Below are positions 56,991-64,000 of a stretch of DNA of 64,000 nucleotides, in pieces. The stretch lies in the NCBI GenBank assembly GCA_902798745.1, contig CADBXM010000002.1, positions 1 to 64,000 of the forward strand, in the 5' to 3' direction. A program made the position numbers and the translations under genes. The notes below the pieces were generated by a model that searched no databases, was not told where the DNA came from, and was given only the letters and a program-made list of their open reading frames with translations. Source of the DNA: an uncultured Eubacteriales bacterium (GTDB taxonomy: Bacteria > Bacillota > Clostridia > Peptostreptococcales > Anaerovoracaceae). Each line of letters begins with the position of its first letter. Within the stretch, counting starts at the first letter, position 1.

Positions 56991-56999
56991 TGGTATACT
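56991..56999 (+). promoter_or_regulatory. Extended -10 promoter of lspA, probably giving a leaderless mRNA
   Basis: TGG-TATACT (56991-56999) ends 7 bases before the lspA ATG, so the predicted transcript start falls on or next to the start codon. No good -35 is seen 16-18 bases upstream, as is usual for extended -10 promoters. The AT-rich divergent gap to the acyltransferase-like gene is only 95 bases. Confidence 0.65.
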
Positions 57000-57006
57000 T
57001 TAACCC

Positions 57007-57483
57007 ATGAAGAAGTTCATATATCCTTTGGCAGCCGCATTTGTCATTGCGGCAGATCAGATAACAAAATCCATGGTAAGATCATCCATGCAGCCGGGAG
57101 ACAGGATACCTATCCTGGGAGACTGGATGAGCATTTATTATGTCAAGAATACCGGCACCGCATTCAGCATGTTCTCCGGAAACAAATTCGTAACGATTGC
57201 ACTTACATCGATACTGATAATCGTATGCATCATATTGTTGAGAAGTGAGATGCGAGATGGTCGCAGACTGACTCCTTTTCTTCTGACATTGATCGCAGCA
57301 GGTGGCGCCTCCAATTTGATCGATAGGCTCACTCTCGGCTATGTGACCGACATGATATCCTGCTGGAGCTTCGCGGTATTCAACGTAGCGGATATGTTCA
57401 TAACATGCAGCTGCATGCTCACGATGATAGTTATGATCATGCAATACCGAAGGGAAATGATCGGAGGAAGCCGTGAAAGATAA
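57007..57483 (+). CDS. lspA: Lipoprotein signal peptidase (signal peptidase II)
   Basis: Aspartic membrane protease that cleaves prolipoproteins. The 158-residue protein has four transmembrane helices and the family motifs DQITK (residues 17-21), KNTGTAFS, GGASNLIDR with N103 and R107, and catalytic aspartates D115 (YVTDMI) and D129 (FNVADMF). The start codon has no Shine-Dalgarno sequence and lies directly behind a -10 box. rluD overlaps its 3' end by 11 bases. It would process the lipoprotein encoded at 15125-16417. Confidence 0.96.
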   Translation: MKKFIYPLAAAFVIAADQITKSMVRSSMQPGDRIPILGDWMSIYYVKNTGTAFSMFSGNKFVTIALTSILIIVCIILLRSEMRDGRRLTPFLLTLIAAGGASNLIDRLTLGYVTDMISCWSFAVFNVADMFITCSCMLTMIVMIMQYRREMIGGSRER

Positions 57484-58417
57484 CAATCTTATCGTGACGG
57501 CTTCAGCCGAGGACTCGGGCCTCAGGCTCGATGCATTCATAGGCTGTAACACCGACGAGCTTTCCAGGAGCTATGCCGTAAAGCTGATCGAAAAAGGCCA
57601 TGTAAGGATCAACGGAGAATGTGTAACATCTAAAAAGCAAAAAGTCTCCGAAGGAGACGCCGTTGAAATAGATGTGCCTGAGCCTGAACTATTGAAAGTG
57701 GAAGCCGAAGACATCCCTCTCGAAATAGTTTATGAAGATGACGATGTGGCGGTGATCAACAAGCCTCGTGGCATGGTGGTCCATCCGGGACCCGGAAATT
57801 ATTCGGGAACTCTGGTAAATGCGATTATGTATCACATGGGAGACTCTCTTTCGTCTATAAACGGGGTCATCCGCCCCGGAATAGTCCACAGAATTGACAA
57901 GGACACCAGTGGTCTTCTCATGATTGCCAAAAACGACAAGGCTCACGAATCTCTTGCCGCCCAGCTCAAAGAGCACAGCGTAACAAGAGAGTATACCGCC
58001 CTTGTATATGACAATATCAAGGAGGAGCAACTGACGATCGATGAGCCTATAGGCCGTGACGAGAGAAACCGCATGCGTAATGCCGTAAACGGCGCAGCCG
58101 CGAGAAATGCAATAACGCATATAAAAGTACTGGAGCGATTCGGTAAGTTCACTCTCGTAAAAGCAAAGCTCGAGACCGGTCGTACCCATCAGATAAGGGT
58201 GCACATGGCTTACATCCACCACCCACTTGCCGGCGATGAGCTCTACGGGCCTCGCAAGCAGAGTGACAAGATAGAGGGAATAAAAGTGAGCGGTCAGCTG
58301 CTTCATGCCGGCACGCTCGGTTTTGTCCACCCGTCCACCGGTGAGTATATGGAATTCCATTCTGACCTGCCTGAGGTGTTCGAACAGGTGCTCGCCAAAC
58401 TTCGTAAAGGTCAGTAA
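57473..58417 (+). CDS. rluD: RluA/RluD-family 23S rRNA pseudouridine synthase
   Basis: A 314-residue protein. An N-terminal S4 RNA-binding domain (about 15-75, LDAFIGCNTDELSRSYAVKLIEKGHVRIN) precedes the catalytic domain with HRIDKDTSGLLMIAK (catalytic D142) and the C-terminal ETGRTHQIRVHMAY motif. It starts at GTG (57473) with CGGAGGAAG in front, inside the end of lspA. The lspA-rluD pair is common in Firmicutes. The exact target uridines cannot be read from the sequence; RluD is the closest name. Confidence 0.93.
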   Translation: MKDNNLIVTASAEDSGLRLDAFIGCNTDELSRSYAVKLIEKGHVRINGECVTSKKQKVSEGDAVEIDVPEPELLKVEAEDIPLEIVYEDDDVAVINKPRGMVVHPGPGNYSGTLVNAIMYHMGDSLSSINGVIRPGIVHRIDKDTSGLLMIAKNDKAHESLAAQLKEHSVTREYTALVYDNIKEEQLTIDEPIGRDERNRMRNAVNGAAARNAITHIKVLERFGKFTLVKAKLETGRTHQIRVHMAYIHHPLAGDELYGPRKQSDKIEGIKVSGQLLHAGTLGFVHPSTGEYMEFHSDLPEVFEQVLAKLRKGQ

Positions 58418-58424
58418 AAAGCAC

Positions 58425-58458
58425 AAAAATAGAGGTGTATATACACACCTCTATTTTT
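58425..58458. terminator. Bidirectional terminator after rluD
   Basis: A 14-bp perfect stem AAAAATAGAGGTGT / ACACCTCTATTTTT with a 6-base loop. It ends the plus-strand lspA-rluD transcript and the minus-strand small membrane protein genes. Confidence 0.95.
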
Positions 58459-58470
58459 GATATTCAGCTT

Positions 58471-59022
58471 TTATTCTACAATCTCATTATCATGGAAGTC
58501 GAACTCTACATCGCTCTCCGCTACAGGTTCAGCCTTCACTTCCTCGACAACCGGCTCCACAGGAGCTTTGTTCTCTGTCACGTCAAAGTCTACTGTCTTT
58601 GCTACACGGGCTTCATCCGTACGCGTGTCGCCGCCTCCGTAAGGCCCGTAATACGATGAATCGTCAAAGCCGGTGATGCAGTAGAATACAGGTTCCAGGA
58701 AAAGATATCCCCAAGCCCATCCGTCAGGCTTGCCGTATGCCCTGGCTGTAGCTTTGCCGATCTGATACTTATAGTAGAAATACAGTACCCATCCCACGAA
58801 TGGAACGATCACCCAAAGCTCTCTGACCCAGTACCAAGGTCTGTTCATAACCTTTTCGCAAAGCTTATAGTCTCTGTAGAACGGTATGATACCTGCCCAT
58901 CCTTCAACGCCGGCCTTTTCAAACATTTTCCAAAGACCAATGGCACCGATAATAAACCATATTGTCGACATACCCGAACTTGATGAACTGCTTTCCTGTG
59001 CTGCTGCTAAAAATTGTTCCAT
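58471..59022 (-). CDS. Small membrane protein of the DUF5684 type
   Basis: A 183-residue protein with a short Ser-rich N-terminus, three hydrophobic segments (about 17-35, 62-85 and 103-118) and an acidic C-terminal tail of about 50 residues (VEPVVEEVKAEPVAESDVEFD). The GVEGWAGIIPFYRDYKLCEKV motif is typical of DUF5684-like proteins of unknown function. The ATG at 59020-59022 has GAAGGAG upstream; the frame is open earlier but that part overlaps the upstream gene. It follows the 91-residue protein gene by 10 bases. Confidence 0.75.
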   Translation of the reverse strand: MEQFLAAAQESSSSSSGMSTIWFIIGAIGLWKMFEKAGVEGWAGIIPFYRDYKLCEKVMNRPWYWVRELWVIVPFVGWVLYFYYKYQIGKATARAYGKPDGWAWGYLFLEPVFYCITGFDDSSYYGPYGGGDTRTDEARVAKTVDFDVTENKAPVEPVVEEVKAEPVAESDVEFDFHDNEIVE

Positions 59023-59032
59023 TTTTTCTCCT

Positions 59033-59308
59033 TCACCTTTCCGATGTGTTCTCGCTTGATTCGTATTCCGCTTCGACTGCATTCTCCATGATGCGTCTCA
59101 CATTTTCTCTGTCGGCCTCTCTTTGGGCCTCGAGTTTCTCGTAGTCTCTCACCTGTTTCTCTTCGAGCTTATCACCAAGGGCTTTCGCGCCGCCGATCAA
59201 CGCCGCGCCACCAGCTACCCCGAAAGCTATTATCTTAAGCAGAGCTTTGCCGAGGCTTGGAGCTATGCCCGCCTGGATATTGTCTATCCCTGTCTTATTG
59301 CTTGCCAT
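59033..59308 (-). CDS. Small hypothetical membrane protein
   Basis: A 91-residue protein with one hydrophobic Gly/Ala-rich segment (about 23-43, IIAFGVAGGAALIGGAKALG) and a highly charged helical C-terminus (KLEEKQVRDYEKLEAQREAD). I do not recognise a family. The ATG at 59306-59308 has CGGAGGA upstream. It has a promoter at 59333-59362 and is followed by the DUF5684-type gene, so the two form a two-gene operon. Confidence 0.75.
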   Translation of the reverse strand: MASNKTGIDNIQAGIAPSLGKALLKIIAFGVAGGAALIGGAKALGDKLEEKQVRDYEKLEAQREADRENVRRIMENAVEAEYESSENTSER

Positions 59309-59332
59309 AATGACTGTTCCTCCGTTTGTCAA

Positions 59333-59362
59333 AATATAACACTTACGGGCCATCCTTTTCAA
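59333..59362 (-). promoter_or_regulatory. Sigma-A promoter of the two small membrane protein genes
   Basis: On the minus strand TTGAAA (59357-59362), an 18-base spacer and TATATT (59333-59338). It lies just beyond the stop of the nitrilase-family gene, with about 25 bases to the next start codon. Confidence 0.75.
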
Positions 59363-59364
59363 CT

Positions 59365-60201
59365 TTATTGCTCGTCGCCCGGTATCAGCGAGTAGATATC
59401 CCTTCTTCGCGCCGACATAAGAGGCAGCTTTGACCTCACCTCATCTATGTAGTCGAGGTCTATCTCAGTAATGTTGCTTCCTTCTTTTTCATCCATCTGC
59501 ATCAGCACTCTGCCCCATGGATCTGTGATGATCGAGTGTCCGTAGCCGATATAGCCTGCGGATGGCTCCTGTGCGGCTGCTGTGCCTACCATATAGATCT
59601 GGTTCTCTATCGCTCTTTGCCTAAATGAGATCTCCCAGTGAGCCGGTCCCGTGGTCATATTGAATGATGCCGGATTGAAGATGACCTTTGCGCCGTTGAG
59701 CGCCGGTATCCTGGAGCTCTCAGGGAATCTTATATCGAAGCAGATGTTTACCGCCATGCTGCACCACTCCGTCTCGAAAACGCTGAAGCTATCCCCGCCT
59801 GTGAGTGTATCCGATTCTTTGAATACCTGCTCGCCATGCGCAAAGATATCAAATAAATGGACCTTGCGATGCTTACCTATCTGCCGCCCATCTCTGTCGA
59901 AGACGAAGGATGTATTGTACACATTACCGTCATCTCCGAGTTCCGGGATGCTGCCTCCCACAACATACACGCTGTTCTTCCGTGCGATGGTCGAAAGCGC
60001 AAGCCAGCTGTCTCCCTGTTCCGGTTCAGCATACAACGGGAAGTTCTCCGTCTGATACGGGCAGTTCCACATCTCAGGCAGGCTTATGATATCCGCGCCA
60101 TCGGCTGCTCCGGACGCAATAAGTTCAGCCAGTTTTTCTATGCTCTCATACTTGTCTTTGTATACCTTCGTCTGAAGGCTCGCGATTTTTATCTTATTCA
60201 T
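59365..60201 (-). CDS. Nitrilase-family amidase (omega-amidase/Nit2-like)
   Basis: A 278-residue carbon-nitrogen hydrolase with the full triad: E43 in SLPEMWNCPY, K113 in KHRKVHLFD and C154 in NICFDIRFPE. NPASFNMTTGPAHWE and QIYMVGTAAAQE support the omega-amidase (Nit2) group, which hydrolyses 2-oxoglutaramate or 2-oxosuccinamate, but N-carbamoyl amidases are related. The ATG at 60199-60201 has GAGGT upstream. It follows the YdcZ-like gene by 8 bases and closes the pyr operon. Confidence 0.87.
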   Translation of the reverse strand: MNKIKIASLQTKVYKDKYESIEKLAELIASGAADGADIISLPEMWNCPYQTENFPLYAEPEQGDSWLALSTIARKNSVYVVGGSIPELGDDGNVYNTSFVFDRDGRQIGKHRKVHLFDIFAHGEQVFKESDTLTGGDSFSVFETEWCSMAVNICFDIRFPESSRIPALNGAKVIFNPASFNMTTGPAHWEISFRQRAIENQIYMVGTAAAQEPSAGYIGYGHSIITDPWGRVLMQMDEKEGSNITEIDLDYIDEVRSKLPLMSARRRDIYSLIPGDEQ

Positions 60202-60209
60202 GTTATACC

Positions 60210-61151
60210 TCAAAACAGCGAAATGAGCGCCGCGCCGGCTATCAGCAGGGCCATTCCTGCCAGCTTTTTAGCCGTCACCGGCTTCTTTTCTATTCCCAGG
60301 CAACCTGTCGCATCTATTACAAGCCCCGTTGCCATTGCTCCCACCATGATCATGATAGTCGCTATACCCGTACCGAGGACAGAGCCGGCATATGCGTTGC
60401 CGCCGACTATGACAAACGCAAGAGCTCCTCCAACTATCATGGCCCAGTGGAAATGGAATCTTTCAGGCGGGTTGCCATCGACGAATATACTTTCTCTGCC
60501 CTTTGCCGCAGAGATAGCAAGTATCATTATGATAGTGCATACGAGAGCGACTGATAGCGATATAAGTGTCGTTTTTATTATGGAGCCCGTGACTAAACTG
60601 AGTTTTCCATTGACTGCCGTCTGTACAGCGCACGAGGCTCCGTTGAGGACAGCAAGGCAGGCAAAGAGGAGCACCCCGCTCTCACTCTTACTGCGGGTTT
60701 CTTTATTTTTCTCTGAAGATACGAGGAATATGCCTCCAAGAACAAGCAGCGCGCCTGCGAATCTAAACAGAGTCATTGGCTTTACAGCAGCATCGAACAA
60801 GCCGAAATGATCAACGGCCAGTCCCATGAGCAACTGCCCGGTGCAGACAAGCATTATGTTCCTTGCGCTCCCAAGTACCGGAAGGCAAATGATGCCCATC
60901 AGCACAACAATGGTACCGCAGACTCCTCCGAGCCATATCCACGCGGGATAAGTGTTTATATCAGAAAAAGGGATCCGAAGATCTCCTTCAACTATGAGCG
61001 ACGCAGCGACCAGGATCAGAAATGCAACGAAATTGCTGACACCTGTAGCGAGATACGGTGATCTCAATACTTCTCCTGTCTTGCCGTTCACGCTGGTCTG
61101 ATAGGTCGCAGACGCTCCTCCAATTATTGCAATTATAATAGCCGGTAACAT
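60210..61151 (-). CDS. YdcZ/DUF606-type membrane transporter (two repeats)
   Basis: A 313-residue membrane protein with about ten helices arranged as two homologous halves. Repeat 1 starts GGASATYQTSVNGKTGEVL (about 11-30), and repeat 2 has LNGASCAVQTAVNGKLSLV (about 167-185). This matches DMT-superfamily DUF606 proteins, usually found as single-repeat pairs; here the halves are fused. Substrate unknown. ATG with GAAGG. It lies 27 bases after pyrB. Confidence 0.85.
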   Translation of the reverse strand: MLPAIIIAIIGGASATYQTSVNGKTGEVLRSPYLATGVSNFVAFLILVAASLIVEGDLRIPFSDINTYPAWIWLGGVCGTIVVLMGIICLPVLGSARNIMLVCTGQLLMGLAVDHFGLFDAAVKPMTLFRFAGALLVLGGIFLVSSEKNKETRSKSESGVLLFACLAVLNGASCAVQTAVNGKLSLVTGSIIKTTLISLSVALVCTIIMILAISAAKGRESIFVDGNPPERFHFHWAMIVGGALAFVIVGGNAYAGSVLGTGIATIMIMVGAMATGLVIDATGCLGIEKKPVTAKKLAGMALLIAGAALISLF

Positions 61152-61178
61152 TTTTATCAGCCTTCCCTGTGCGGGCTT

Positions 61179-62258
61179 TTATTCTGTGATCGCAGCGTCG
61201 CAATAGTAGCAGCGACGGCTGCCATCTTCAGCGATATAATACTTAGTTTCCAGTTCCTGTTCGGACTTGGTGATGCACTTTTTGTTTGTGCAGCATCCGC
61301 CTGTATGGAGCTCTCCCTTTTCCCAGTAGCCTCCGTTTCCCGGGACTTTCGCTTCATCCAGAAGCTTCAGTATAAGGGACATCCTCATGAGTTTGCCGTT
61401 GAGGCACTGTCTGAAATAGCACGCCCTAGGGTCATCATCCACCTTGACGCTTATCTCATTTACCCTAGGAAGCGGATGAAGGACTTTCATATCAGGCTTT
61501 GCGAGCTCCATCTTTTCGATCGTAAGGGCATAGCTGTCCTTGAGGCGTTCGTATTGCTCGGGGTCATCAAAGCGTTCTCTCTGGATGCGGGTCATGTAGA
61601 GCACATCGAGCTTTGGTATCGACTCTTCGAGGCTCTCAGTAACTTCATATTCCGCTCCGGCCTTTTTGAGTACATCGAGCGCATAGTCCGGAAGCGCCAG
61701 CTCGGCAGGCGAAATGAGCACGAATTTGTTTCCTTCGTACCTGGTCATGGCATTGATGAGCGAATGCACTGTCCTGCCGTAAAGCAGGTCGCCGCACATG
61801 CCGATCGTGAGCCCCGAAAGTGTTCCGCGCTCTCTGTATATTGTCAGAAGATCGGCTAGAGTCTGTGTCGGATGACAATGCCCTCCATCACCCGCGTTGA
61901 TAAGCGGTATGGAGGCGTTAAGAGCCGCCACAAGAGATGCTCCTTCCACAGGATGTCTCATTGCGATGATGTCAGCGTAGTTGCTTACTGTTTTGGCAGT
62001 ATCTGCTACGGATTCCCCTTTGGCTGCAGATGAATTCTGCGCTCCGCTGAACCCTATGACGTTACCGCCAAGCTCGTACATCGCTGCCTCATGCGAAAGC
62101 CTTGTTCTGGTCGAAGGCTCGAAAAACAGCGTGGCAAGCTTTTTGCCATCGCACTTATGAGCATATTTGTCGGGATGAGCATCTATATCGATGGCAAGAT
62201 CCATCATCTCATAGAGCTCTTCAACTGAAAGGTCGAGTATGTCTATTAAGCTTTTCAT
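61179..62258 (-). CDS. pyrB: Aspartate carbamoyltransferase with fused PyrI-like zinc domain
   Basis: Condenses carbamoyl phosphate with aspartate in pyrimidine synthesis. The catalytic part (about 1-305) has [32 protein letters not shown], and [10 protein letters not shown]. It is followed by a tail with C323-x4-C328-x21-C350-x2-C353, matching the zinc site of the E. coli regulatory chain (C109-x4-C114-x23-C138-x2-C141). The allosteric nucleotide-binding part of PyrI is absent. The 359-residue length exceeds a plain PyrB (about 305-310). It follows pyrE by 2 bases. Confidence 0.95.
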   Translation of the reverse strand: MKSLIDILDLSVEELYEMMDLAIDIDAHPDKYAHKCDGKKLATLFFEPSTRTRLSHEAAMYELGGNVIGFSGAQNSSAAKGESVADTAKTVSNYADIIAMRHPVEGASLVAALNASIPLINAGDGGHCHPTQTLADLLTIYRERGTLSGLTIGMCGDLLYGRTVHSLINAMTRYEGNKFVLISPAELALPDYALDVLKKAGAEYEVTESLEESIPKLDVLYMTRIQRERFDDPEQYERLKDSYALTIEKMELAKPDMKVLHPLPRVNEISVKVDDDPRACYFRQCLNGKLMRMSLILKLLDEAKVPGNGGYWEKGELHTGGCCTNKKCITKSEQELETKYYIAEDGSRRCYYCDAAITE

Positions 62259-62260
62259 GT

Positions 62261-62902
62261 TTATTTCCTGATCCAGCTTTCATCCGAAGGATCGTCCCTG
62301 AATGCCTTCAGTCGTTCTATATCTTCAGCAGCTATATACCCTTTCTCAGCCGCTACCTCGATCACCTTATCGAAATTAGTCAGAGAGTAACACTCGATTT
62401 CTGCCTCTGCCATTCGGTCTATTCCCCTTTTCATGCCATAGGTCATTATCGATACCACTCCAAGCACATCCGCACCGGCTTCTCTCAGCACATTTACGGC
62501 ATCTATACAGGAGCCACCTGTTGAGATGAGGTCTTCAACTACGACAGTCTTCTGCCCGGGCAGCAATTTACCTTCGATCTGATTTCCTCTTCCGTGATCT
62601 TTGGCTCCCGATCTTACGTATCCCATCGGAAGGCCCATCAAATGCGCCGTGATAGCCGCGTGAGCGATCCCAGCTGTGGCTGTGCCCATCAGCACTTCCA
62701 CACCGGGAAATTTTTCGGAAATCGTTGCGGCAAGCGACTCTTCGACATCATTCCTTACTTCAGGCGCTGTCAATGTCAGTCTGTTGTCGCAATAGATCGG
62801 GCTCTTGATCCCGCTTGCCCATGTGAATGGCTCTTCCGGGCGAAGGAATACAGCTTTTATCTTGAGCAGATCTTCCGCTATCATTCTGTCGATATTGTTC
62901 AT
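62261..62902 (-). CDS. pyrE: Orotate phosphoribosyltransferase
   Basis: Transfers phosphoribosyl from PRPP to orotate, giving OMP. The 213-residue protein has the [16 protein letters not shown] substrate segment and the PRPP motif [12 protein letters not shown] (about 120-131). The ATG at 62900-62902 overlaps the pyrF stop by 4 bases (ATGA). An ATG seven codons earlier lies inside pyrF. SD-like AGAGGA is about 10 bases upstream. It is followed by pyrB after 2 bases. Confidence 0.96.
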   Translation of the reverse strand: MNNIDRMIAEDLLKIKAVFLRPEEPFTWASGIKSPIYCDNRLTLTAPEVRNDVEESLAATISEKFPGVEVLMGTATAGIAHAAITAHLMGLPMGYVRSGAKDHGRGNQIEGKLLPGQKTVVVEDLISTGGSCIDAVNVLREAGADVLGVVSIMTYGMKRGIDRMAEAEIECYSLTNFDKVIEVAAEKGYIAAEDIERLKAFRDDPSDESWIRK

Positions 62903-63654
62903 CCGAGAAATTCCTCTCTGCATCTTGCATATGCTTCATACGGTCTTTCGGCTGCTGTCACAGGGCGTCCTACTACTATATAGTCAGATCCCGCTTCTCT
63001 TGCTTCAGCAGGGCTCATGATCCTTTTCTGATCATCTGCCGCATTGTCCTTGAATCTGATTCCCGGGGTGACTGTTATGAAGTCATCTCCACAGGCAGCG
63101 TGGATCTCTGCCGCCTCAAACGCCGAACAGACCACTCCGTCAAGACCGGCTTTTCTGGCGTTGAGCGCATACTGTTTGACCACCTCGTCCATAGGCTTAT
63201 CTATGAGAAGCTGGTCATGCAGCATATCATCATCCGTAGAAGTAAGCTGTGTCACGGCAATGAGTTTTGGCTTGTCAGCATATCTGGCAGCTCCGAGCAT
63301 CAAGCCCTCCTTCGCAGCCTTCATCATTTCAAATCCTCCGGCTGCATGCACGTTGACCATATCCACTCCGTACTCTCCGAGCACGATCATGGCTTTCTTC
63401 ACTGTGTTTGGAATATCGTGAAGTTTCAGATCAAGAAAGACTTTATGGCCTCTTGCCTTGAGCGTTTTGATGATCGAAGGGCCTTCTGCATAGTACAGCT
63501 CCATGCCTATCTTTATAAACGGTCTGGCCGCTCCGCTGAATTCGTCGCAGCGCACTACCTCACTTCTTATCCTTGTCAGCTTGTCAAGAAGCTTGATAGT
63601 CTCATCAGCATTCTTGAAATCACAAGCGATTATAATGTCTCTGTCGTTTGTCAT
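62899..63654 (-). CDS. pyrF: Orotidine 5'-phosphate decarboxylase
   Basis: Final step to UMP. The 251-residue protein has the catalytic DLKLHDIPNTVKKA motif near residue 75, with the K-D-K-D charge network, and VTPGIRFKD and YIVVGRPVTAA near the end binding phosphate. ATG with AGAGGTG. It follows pyrD by 16 bases and overlaps pyrE by 4. Confidence 0.96.
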   Translation of the reverse strand: MTNDRDIIIACDFKNADETIKLLDKLTRIRSEVVRCDEFSGAARPFIKIGMELYYAEGPSIIKTLKARGHKVFLDLKLHDIPNTVKKAMIVLGEYGVDMVNVHAAGGFEMMKAAKEGLMLGAARYADKPKLIAVTQLTSTDDDMLHDQLLIDKPMDEVVKQYALNARKAGLDGVVCSAFEAAEIHAACGDDFITVTPGIRFKDNAADDQKRIMSPAEAREAGSDYIVVGRPVTAAERPYEAYARCREEFLG

Positions 63655-63670
63655 AATGCACCTCTCAATG

Positions 63671-64000
<330 letters not shown>

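Overview
The window is a gene-dense chromosomal segment of an anaerobic, low-to-moderate GC Firmicute, most likely a clostridium. The grounds are a CIRCE-controlled groES-groEL, Rex, an FMN riboswitch in front of an ECF riboflavin transporter subunit, a PucR regulator, RqcH, ferredoxin-linked 2-oxoacid oxidoreductase subunits, consensus sigma-A promoters and strong AGGAGG ribosome binding sites. Nearly all genes lie on the minus strand. Exceptions are a small ferredoxin (6941-7108), a leucine-type dehydrogenase (41454-42497), an ECF sigma / anti-sigma pair (47662-50207) and lspA-rluD (57007-58417). I see no prophage, CRISPR array or rRNA. The only mobile DNA is the start of an IS200/IS605 element at the left edge.

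Layout, left to right. 1-230: 5' end of an IS200-type tnpA with a subterminal hairpin, next to the guaA terminator. 339-2870: guaB-guaA, where guaA encodes only the ATP-pyrophosphatase part of GMP synthase and guaB belongs to the Tritrichomonas-like IMPDH type. 3118-5157: groS-groL. 5185-6862: OGG-type glycosylase and a P-loop/Gls24-like fusion. 6941-8142: ferredoxin, rex, acpP. 8204-13656: ribU-tsaE-tsaB-rimI-tsaD-ABC-F behind an FMN riboswitch (t6A tRNA modification). 13695-25912: metG-tatD-tilS-ftsH-pucR-coaX-dus-lipoprotein-pepV. 26011-41172: a complete branched-chain amino acid pathway with two acetolactate synthase pairs, ilvC, ilvD, leuACDB, ilvA and ilvE, and a DUF815 AAA ATPase inside. 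41454-45937: leucine dehydrogenase convergent with a branched-chain 2-oxoacid:ferredoxin oxidoreductase operon headed by an unknown P-loop protein. 46118-50207: transporter, Cys-rich redox-type protein, ECF sigma and membrane beta-propeller anti-sigma. 50248-56911: tRNA-Val, rqcH, a DUF4914/PEPCK-like protein, a SpoIIE-type phosphatase and a membrane acyltransferase-like protein. 57007-59308: lspA-rluD and two small membrane proteins. 59365-64000: pyrD-pyrF-pyrE-pyrB followed by a YdcZ transporter and a nitrilase-family amidase. The pyrB carries a fused zinc tail.

Functionally, the centre of the window pairs synthesis of valine, leucine and isoleucine with their reductive deamination chemistry and ferredoxin-dependent oxidation. 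The two blocks converge on one bidirectional terminator at 42522-42552. The most unusual points are the split GMP synthase, the tail-only PyrI fusion on PyrB, the Trp-to-Tyr difference between the two acetolactate synthases, the riboswitch-led t6A cluster, several first genes that lack a Shine-Dalgarno sequence directly behind a promoter (lspA best), the leader hairpin before the P-loop/VOR operon, and uncharacterised proteins of the Gls24-fusion, DUF4914 and DUF815 types.

All domain and family names are from recognition of the translated sequence. No database search was run.
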